The notes beneath the pieces are model-generated. The model was not told the DNA's origin and made no database searches. It saw only the letters and a list, made by a program, of their open reading frames with translations. The translations under genes were made by a program, and so were the position numbers. Positions 56,450 through 64,000 of a stretch of 64,000 nt of DNA are shown one piece after another. The DNA comes from Trichopria drosophilae (taxonomy: Eukaryota > Arthropoda > Insecta > Hymenoptera > Diapriidae): the NCBI GenBank assembly GCA_030407085.1, contig CM059584.1, positions 133,042,001 to 133,106,000 on the forward strand, read 5' to 3'. The number at the start of each line of letters is the position of its first letter. The first letter of the stretch is position 1.

Positions 56450-58445
56450 CTCAAAAACCCGACAAATCACAAAACACACACTTCAAAAACCGACAAATCA
56501 CAAAACGGACTCTCCAAACCCGAAATTTAAAAAAAAAACAGACTTTAAAAAACAGACATTTAAAAAAACAGATTTTAAAAAACCAACCATTTAAAAAAGG
56601 ATACATTAAAAAAACCAAAAATTTAAAAAAACAGATATTCAAAAACCAAACATTTAAAAAAAAATGATTTTAAAACCCCAGACATTTAAAAAAGCAGACA
56701 TTCAAAGACCAGCCATTAAAAAAACAGATATTCAAAAAACAGACATTCATAAACCAGACATTTAAAAAAACAGATTTTAAAAAACCAAGCATTTAAAAAA
56801 GGATACATTAAAAAACCAAAAATTTAAAAAAACAGATATTCAAAAACCAAACATTTAAAAAAAAATGATTTTAAAACCCCAGACATTAAAAAAAAAACAT
56901 TAAAACTACACATTTAAAAAAGCAGACATTCAAAGACCAGCCATTAAAAAAACAGATATTCAAAAAACAGACATTCATAAACCAGACATTAAAAAAGAGA
57001 CATTAAAAAACAGATATTTAAAAAAAACAGAGATTCAAAAACCAAACATTTCCAAAAACAAATTTTAAAAAACCAGAGATTAAAAAAAAACATTAAAAAC
57101 TAGACATTTAAAAAAGCAGACATTTAAAGACCAGCCATTAAAAAAACAGATATTCAAAAAACATACATTCATAAACCAGACATTAAAAAAGAGATATTTA
57201 AAAAAAACAGAGATTCAAAAACCAAACATTTCCAAAAACAGATTTTAAAAAACCAGAGATTAAAAAAAAACATTAAAAACTAGACATTTAAAAAAGCAGA
57301 TATTTAAAGACCAGCCATTAAAAAAACAGATATTCAAAAAACAGACATTCATAAACCAGACATTAAAAAAAAAAGACATTAAAAAACAGATATTTAAAAA
57401 AACAGAGATTCAAAAACTAAACATTTCAAAAAACAGATTTTAAAAAACTAGAGATTAAAAAAAAACATTAAAAACTAGATATTTAAAAAAACAGGCATTA
57501 AAAAAAAGACATTAAAAAACAGATATTTAAAAAAACAGATTTTAAAAAACCAGAGATTAAAAAAAAACATTAAAAGCTAGACATTCAAAAAACAGGCATT
57601 AAAAAACCAGACATTAAAAAACCAAACATTTCAAAAAACAGATCTTAAAAAAAAAGACATTAAAAAATCAGATATTTTAAAAAGGCAGACATTGAAAAAC
57701 CAGCCATTTCAAAAAACAGATTTTAAAAAACCAGAGATTAAAAAAAACATTAAAAACTAGACATTTAAAAAACATGCATTAAAAAACCAAACATTTCAAA
57801 AAACAGATCTTAAAAAACCAGGCATTAAAAAAAAAAGACATTAAAAAATCAGATATTTTAAAAAAGCAGACATTGAAAAACCAGCCATTTCAAAAAACCG
57901 ATTTTAAAAAAACAGAGATTAAAAAAAACATTAAAACCTAGACATTTAAAAAACAGGCATTAAAAAACCAGACATTAAAAAACCAAACATTTCAAAGAAC
58001 AGATCTTAAAAAACCAGGCATTAAAAAAAAGACATTAAAAAATCAGATATTTTAAAAAAGCAGACATTCAAAAACCAGCCATTTCAAAAAACAGAGATTC
58101 AAAAAGCAAACATTTAAAAAAAAGGCATACAAAAAAACAAAGATTCAAAAACCAAACATTTCAAAAAACAGATTTTAAAAAACCAAACATTTTAAAAACA
58201 TACATTAAAAACCAGACATTTAAAAAAACGGACATTCAAAAAACAGATATTTAAAAAACCAGACATTTAAAAAACAGAGATTCAAAACCCAAACATTTCA
58301 AAAAACAAAACTTAAAAAACCAGACATTTAAAAAAAAGACATTGAAGAATCAGATACTTTAAAAAAAAAACATTCCAAATGCAGACATGTTTTAAAAGTC
58401 TGTTTTTTTAAATGTCAGGTTTTTGAATGTCTGTTTTTTAAAATC
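56450..58445. repeat. 2-kb array of CAGACATTTAAAAAA words with higher-order repeats
   Basis: The array begins with 'aaaaacccgacaaatcac' and 'caaaaaccgacaaatcac', the word of the adjacent foldback family, and drifts into over a hundred short units of the form cagacatt(t)aaaaaa, cagatattcaaaaaa, ccagagattaaaa. Higher-order periodicity is visible: 'atgattttaaaaccccagac' recurs after 201 bp (56664, 56865) and 'cagagattcaaaaaccaaac' after 180 bp (57029, 57209). The right end (58399-58445) carries the complementary orientation (gtctgtttttttaaatgtcaggtttttgaatgtctgttttttaa), so the whole array keeps the layout of a foldback element. The 105-codon open frame here is repeat only. Confidence 0.9.
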
Positions 58446-60280
58446 CTGAGTTATGAAGAAAGAATGCAACTTAAGACCGCATTAATCATATATATATATT
58501 GATCCACGGAATATTAACATTTGTTTAAAAAAATTTGTTTGAAACTAAGTTTTTGCTATTTGTTTTGACTCACTGATTATAAATCTCCAATGAAAAATTG
58601 GGGTTTCACTGCAGGTTTTAGAGATAACCTCCAACAAACCAATTACAAACCAGTTTTTATAGCGTTATAAGCTTTAAAAATGTAGAATATGAATTCACTA
58701 CGGTTTTGATGAAAATGTTCCTATGTATTTTCAATGCTTGTTCTAGAAATAATATTAAAATTCCATTAAAAAAACTCCTTTTTCTGGAGGTAAATATTTC
58801 AAAAAGCAAAGGACATGAATTGTTCAGATGAAACTACATTATCGCTGTGTATTCAGTCCCACCGAATGCGAATCTGCACTAAAAAATTGGGGTTTATAGG
58901 CTAGTTTTCTAGATAATATAAAAAACCAATTTAAAATCATTTTTCCATCGGTATGGGCTTCAAACATGAAGAATATGGCTTTCTAAGGTTTGAAACAAAT
59001 TGTTCTTTTGTGTTTTAACCCGCCGATTACGAATATAACATAAAAAATAGGGAAAATAGGAAAAAAAAGTAGAGAAAACCTAAAAAAACTAATTAAAAAT
59101 AATTTTTCTGGTGATATAGATTTAATATTTGAAGAATATAACTTTTCTATGGATCCGAACAATATATTCCTAAATATTTTCATTGCCTGTTCCAGAAATA
59201 ATCTTAAAACTCAATTAAAAAATCTCCTTTTTGTAGAGGTAAATGTTTCAAAAACGAAAGGACATAGATTTTCTCAGTTAAATCCATATTATCGCTAAGT
59301 ATTTTTACCTGATGAATACGAATCTGCAATAAAAAATAGGAGGATTTTTAGGGCTAAAATTACCGCAAGATGCGGTAATCACTCAAGTGCAATTTTGTGG
59401 TGACATTTTTAATTACTTAAGCCGATATAGCGTCTATTGGTATGTATTTTCGCGAAAATAGGTTGATTAATCACAAAAAAAATTATGAGTTTTCTCAAAA
59501 ATGACTCAACCGTTTTTTTTATAGACCTAAAATGTTCGGGAGGCATTCCAGCAGCTAATTGTGAGAACTGTGAGGTGCAACAACTTTCGAGTTAAAGCGT
59601 GAGGAGGAATATGATTTTTGTAAAGTTCCGACCAGATATCCCTACTTAAACAATTTTAAAAACCCCATGAAAAAACTCCTATTTATATAGGTAGAGGCTT
59701 AAAAAAGAAAAAGCATGATTGTTTGAAATCGAGATTACATTAATCCTATCTGCTTGGACTCGCTGAGCAGGAATGTGTACTAAAAAGGAATTTTCCCGCT
59801 TACTTCAGAGATAGCCTGAACAAAAAGCGGTTAAAAACTTATTTTATAGAGGTAAAAACTTGAAAATAAACACGATCTTTGCCGGTTGAAGCCATTATTA
59901 TTCCTATGTATTTTAAACCGCTGAACACGAATATGCAGTAAAAATAAGAGGTTACTAGCCCACTTAAGAGATAACCTTAAAACCGCTGAAAAATTCATTT
60001 TTATAGGGTAAAGGTTTAAAAAAGAAAGCACGCGATCTTGTCAGTTCGTGACGACATTAATCGTTTGTACATGTTTTTCACTGAACACGAATCTGCAAAG
60101 AAAATAAGAGTTCGCTGCTTGTTTCAAAGATAACCTCAAAAAAAAAAACCAGTTAAATAACAATTTTTATATCGTTATATGCTTAAAAAATAAAGACTGA
60201 ATTTTCTTAATATCAGACTTCATTATTCCTATGTATTTTGATGAATCTGTAATAAAAAAGGATTTCCCCCTCTCGTGTCT
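58446..60280. repeat. Degenerate satellite-like tandem repeat, unit about 160 bp
   Basis: A phrase of the type 'cgaatctgcantaaaaaata' recurs near 58868, 59031, 59320, 59771, 59928, 60089 and 60243, and a poorer match lies near 58575. Most intervals are 154-163 bp or about twice that. Between the phrases, 'gataacct…aaaaaccagtt', 'tttttatagg' and 'cctatgtattttna' recur in the same order. Copies have diverged strongly. No gene was recognised; an unrelated insert ('taccgcaagatgcggtaatcac' region) interrupts at about 59360-59640. Confidence 0.6.
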
Positions 60281-60514
60281 TGGTTAATATATTAGCCACG
60301 GGAACTCAGTTGAAAATTTGAGTTTTTAAAGACACAATAATGCATTAGCGCCCTTTTTTTTTAAATCCAATATAAGTAGGAGTTGAATAAGTGCAGAACA
60401 TTGCATTTAAGTCAATATTTATTTAACATTATGATTTATAAACAAATGAACAACTAAAAATCGTTATTTTTATAGAAAAAATGCCGTTGGTGGCAAATGT
60501 TCAATTGGATCGAA
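60281..60514. other. Intergenic sequence, no gene seen
   Basis: Nothing recognised between the satellite-like repeat and the foldback element. Confidence 0.4.
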
Positions 60515-60703
60515 ATGAAACTGGGAACTCTCGTTTTTTTGAGGTTGCTGTTTAGAATCTGACCTCAAATTTTGAAAATTCAAAATGGAGGATACAATAG
60601 GGCCGATCAAAAATGTAAAAAATGACCTGATTGAGATTACATTTTTTGTCGGCCATATTGAATCCACCATTTTGAATTTTCAGAATCTGAGTTCCCAGTT
60701 TCA
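60515..60703. mobile_element. Foldback copy of the dispersed 'CCATTTTGAATTTT' repeat
   Basis: The termini are a perfect 15-bp inverted pair, tgaaactgggaactc (60515-60529) and its complement (60689-60703). Inward, 'attcaaaatggaggatacaatagggccgatcaaaaatgt' is mirrored by 'acattttttgtcggccatattgaatccaccattttgaatt'. This shows that the dispersed words seen elsewhere in the window are pieces of a foldback element. Confidence 0.75.
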
Positions 60704-60789
60704 TGAAAAATGGGTCATCAGAAAAATATGTGCCGTAAAGGGTTAAGCACCCACTTGAGGTTCCTGTCAAAATTCATCTTTCGGCTGCA

Positions 60790-61140
60790 TATAAAACCTG
60801 GATTGATGAAACAATTTGTTAAAGTTCTCGAAAGAAATTTCCTGCTATAAATATTTGGAAAGCATCTTTACAAAAGATAATAGTTACATTGAAAAAAGGT
60901 ATCTGATGGTCCTCAAATTCGTATAATGTTTGGAGCCGAGAGTTTGTCAAACATTTGAATAGTTTGGAGAACTTAATGAATGTCCTTACAATCTTCCAGA
61001 CTTCACTGAGTGGAGAGTAAGGTGAAAACTTTCATCAAGATTTGCATAAAGAAATTGGGGTGCAAATATGATTCTGGTCTATTGCTGAATGCTGAAAACA
61101 TTAAAAAGAGACATGGAAGCCATGTATGTAGACACATGTA
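60790..61140 (+). pseudogene. Decayed fragment of a multi-copy insect ORF (GLMKQFVK…DGPQIR…GE-FHQD type)
   Basis: Three stretches in different plus-strand frames match, in order, the landmarks of an uncharacterised protein family that I recall as highly repeated in insect genomes: GLMKQFVKVLERN at about 60811-60849, SDGPQIRIMFG at about 60904-60936 and GENFHQDLH at about 61021-61047, followed by a weak match around LLNAEN…KRD. Stops and frame changes separate them, so the copy is dead. Function of the family is unknown to me; its repeated occurrence suggests a transposon origin. It lies directly beside the foldback element at 60515-60703. Confidence 0.55.
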
Positions 61141-61317
61141 TAAAGCGAAAATAGATTGTTGTTCTCGGTGATTAAATAATCATTTCAGGTCTAATTAAAT
61201 CCGCTTAGTACAAAACAAAACATGTAGATATTGCTAAGTTTTTCCAAGTAAAAATTTACCTTCGGCCTGCTGATGTAACCAGCAGTTCACACTGTCTAAA
61301 CATTAGGAAAAACTGTT

Positions 61318-61445
61318 GCGAGTGATGTTTCACTCTTATAGGAGTGAGTTATTTTCTTTCACTCTTGATGAAGTGAAATGTCACTCTTCATAGAGTAAAA
61401 TTGTCACCCTTAATAAAAGAATGGTCCAAGTTTCACTCCAAGGAA
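61318..61445. repeat. Third tract of GAGTGAA / TTCACTC motifs
   Basis: 'gcgagtgatgtttcactcttataggagtgagttattttctttcactc', 'gaagtgaaatgtcactcttcatagagtaaaatt' and 'gtttcactccaagg' reproduce the pattern at 13648-14035 and 15060-15295, more than 45 kb away. Confidence 0.6.
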
Positions 61446-64000
61446 TTTAGAACAGACCAGTGCACTTTTTTCTGGATCTGTGTAATCTTCAGCCACAATC
61501 CCGAAACTGAAATTGAACTGGCTTTAAATTTATTTTGGGTCAGTCGGAAGATCTTGCATGTACTTCCTGGAGAATTTTCACTTGATGGAGGTTGAGATCT
61601 CTCAGATTGGTCTAACGCCTGGAGCGATTATTTGCCATTTTCAAGAGTACACATTAGAAGGAAAGACATGGACTTTTCAATGGCATACATTATCTTAATA
61701 ACACTTGTTCTAAACCTTTGGTTTGTAACTGTTCGTTGAAGCTATGTGATTCTATTTAACAGCTTCGCGCCTTTTTATAACACAGGGATCATAGATATTA
61801 ACAATCTGACATTATGTCTTAAATTGTAAACATCACTTATTTCAGAAAATTTTGCATCAGTTCTCAATTAATTTCTTTGGTATTTTCTAGGATACAGTCT
61901 ATAGTAGTTAGAATCACCCTTACAGAGCTCGATTTTTGAAAAATCAAATCAGTCATTTTTTATTTACGGCCCTTATCGGCGGTTTTAGAACCCCATTTAT
62001 GAAAACAACAAATGAGTTTCTGACATTTTATATCCCGGTTTTAAAATGTTCTTTCGATTCGTGGCGTTTAAAGTTTTAAAAAACTTGAGTTTGCGGTTAT
62101 TTTTTGGGTTTTAAATGAAAAAAATTCACGAAAATTTGTGTTGTAATTCAATATCTTCACCTTGAAATACTTTACCGCGTCAGCTGGAACCTTTTTAGGT
62201 CGTGCAATTAATATCTAAACTTCAAAATCATATGCTTAAAAAAAATTATAATCAAAGAGGTGAGTTAAAAATGGCGGACGGAATGTCGGAAAATTTTCAA
62301 TAGTCAGTATTTCGTCATTTTTTCACATTTTCGTTTTCAATAAACCAAGAATGAATTCTGAACGTTTCAGATCGAAAACAGACAACGATAGTAAAAGAAA
62401 ATAGTGGAATTCAAAATGATAGCTAAAGATACCAAAATACAGTTAAAATACAGGATTTTTTTTTATTTTTTTCATATTTTTTGTTATAAACTATATAAAA
62501 TTCGGAGATCGGCAGTATTAGTGGAACTAAATATATACTATTATAAAATGACGACAAACGAAAATATAGCTGAAATATTAGATTTTGTCTCATTTTTTAA
62601 TTTTTTTGTTCGACAAAATATAATTCAGTGTGTACAACACCTATTTGCCTTTGATCATTTGTAGAGTGTCAATGTTTCCAATTCTCACCACGTGGATCTT
62701 CTTTGTTTGTTCATTTTTATAAATTTTTTTAGTTTCATACATTTTTAAAGTTATTACTGTGTATAATATGAATTTCCGACTTTTTGTCTGTCTGTTTTAA
62801 GGGGGGGGGGGGGTTAAGGCTAACCAGCACAAAAAAACTTCTTTGTGGTTGAAACGGATAAAGTTATTTAAATTATTTTATTTGCACATTGTTATGTAAC
62901 ATTTGAAGACACTTCAGTAATTTTTTTGGCGAGAAATAAATAAAGAACTTATTGCGAATTGGCGGAGGTCTGGCGTACGGAAGTCATGTTGCGGTGTCCA
63001 ATGTCATTGAAACTTGTAAACTCATCTGTAACAGATACGGCTGGAAAAATGAGTTATTTATAAGTACAGTGATATAATCACGGTGTCTTTTTATTTAAAA
63101 AAATTTCCTTAAAGAGTTAATAAAATAATACTGCAGTCCAGATATTCTAATCATTCTAAACATGACATTGAATTAAATAAAACACGACAATAAAAGAAAT
63201 TCTAGCCAAATCAGTCATTCCATCGAGCTTCAAAAATCGATGTTGTCGACATTTAAATCGGAGTTAGTAATGATATCTTTAGACTAGCACAGAGTCGCAA
63301 ATCGAAGTTACTATCTATATGATTTCTGTTGAATCAATAAATCCGACCTCACGTTCTCATAATTAACAGATACTAGTCATTTGAAAACTATTTTTAAAAT
63401 GTTTGAATGTTCTTCCTATACAATAATTATTTTAATTGCTGTGTTTCTGCATTAACAATATTTCAAAGGATTTAAAAATCGTTACTATTCGATGATGTTA
63501 TCTTCACACGGTACTGCGCAAACATTGCCACCATTTTCACGATCTTTAGAAATTGCTGATTAAAAAATTGGTAATCTTTGAATGCCTTTGAATGTATTTC
63601 TTCGTACCATCTTAAAGTTGTAATTTTACATTATCAAAATAAGGTTTTTTGTTTACGTACTTTTTTATTACATTTAAAAATCGGTGGTCATTCACCTTCT
63701 TCATGATCACTCTACTCGTTGAAATCTGTTTTATCGGATGTTGACTGAAGAAAACTGAAAAGTTACGTTTATTAATTTTTATAGTAGATGTCATAATATA
63801 TATACTTACTTATCCTTTGTTTGCTGCAGTGTAGTTGAAATCCGATATTTTGTTTTCGAAGAGTGCCGTTGATAAATGACCTTGAATATCGATGCGATCT
63901 CTAAATGAAAACAAATGTTTAAGGGGGTCCTTTTTGTTGGTTTTTTCAAGAGCTAAAAGTCTACTGTAGTACTTTTTAGAAAATGACTGTATGTTTGTCA
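61446..64000. other. Intergenic or intronic sequence, no gene supported
   Basis: A 13-base G run at 62801-62813, followed by 'ttaaggctaacca', parallels 7042-7067. A dispersed-repeat copy ('aaaatggcggacggaatg') lies near 62270. Open frames at 61401-61595, 62404-62664 and 63612-63794 have no splice or homology support. Confidence 0.45.

Noticed and set aside
56350..56667. 105-codon plus-strand frame rich in Lys and Asn
   Set aside because: It is translation of the CAGACATTTAAAAAA array and its edge.
1..64000. CRISPR arrays, bacterial operons, prophage or plasmid features
   Set aside because: No regular spacer array, Shine-Dalgarno-driven gene runs or prokaryotic gene density; introns and repeats show eukaryotic nuclear DNA.

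Overview
The window looks like nuclear DNA of an arthropod, most likely an insect. It is very AT-rich, its genes are split into short exons with GT-AG introns, it has no operons or ribosome binding sites, and one multi-exon gene resembles insect nuclear fallout (nuf), the Rab11-FIP3/4 family. I cannot name the order with confidence. Coding sequence is sparse. Most of the 64 kb is intron or intergenic DNA filled with short inverted-repeat (foldback, MITE-like) elements, arrays derived from them, a tRNA-derived SINE and satellite-like repeats.

Left part (0-8 kb), genes on the minus strand. A possible TM-coding exon lies at 525-752. Between 3.2 and 4.6 kb are three small membrane-peptide genes (47, 50 and 70 codons) that share W-x-G-W-x-F-x-x-F followed by an equally spaced tyrosine; they look like tandem paralogues and may share one transcript. 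Next to them (5.2-5.9 kb) is a two-exon gene for a 194-residue single-pass membrane protein. A further TM-coding exon candidate lies at 7341-7410.

nuf-like gene (7.86-29.4 kb, minus strand). Five exons join with compatible phases (29237-29432, 12213-12485, 10526-10603, 9684-9725, 7859-7976); a sixth, 29483-29536, is possible. They encode the N-terminal and linker part of the protein. The coiled coil and the Rab11-binding C-terminus were not found and probably lie left of the window, which would make the small membrane genes nested in a nuf intron. A GC-rich promoter-like zone lies at 29.5-30.3 kb.

The nuf introns hold a 202-bp tandem duplication, a 0.6-kb foldback, two tracts of palindromic GAGTGAA/TTCACTC motifs, a 469-bp SINE with a perfect 16-bp target duplication, an 0.84-kb foldback and a 2.7-kb long inverted repeat with piggyBac-like internal ends.

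Right part (30-64 kb) is almost gene-free: a second long inverted repeat (32.1-34.4 kb), many copies of a palindromic MITE (37-50 kb), an AAGTATCGC array (48.2-48.9 kb), and a GC-rich plus-strand zone with three strong splice donors (54.6-55.9 kb) that may be the 5' end of a gene running off the right edge. Beyond it are a foldback with AACCGACA ends, a 2-kb array apparently grown from the same motif, a degenerate ~160-bp satellite and a decayed copy of a multi-copy insect ORF (60.8-61.1 kb).
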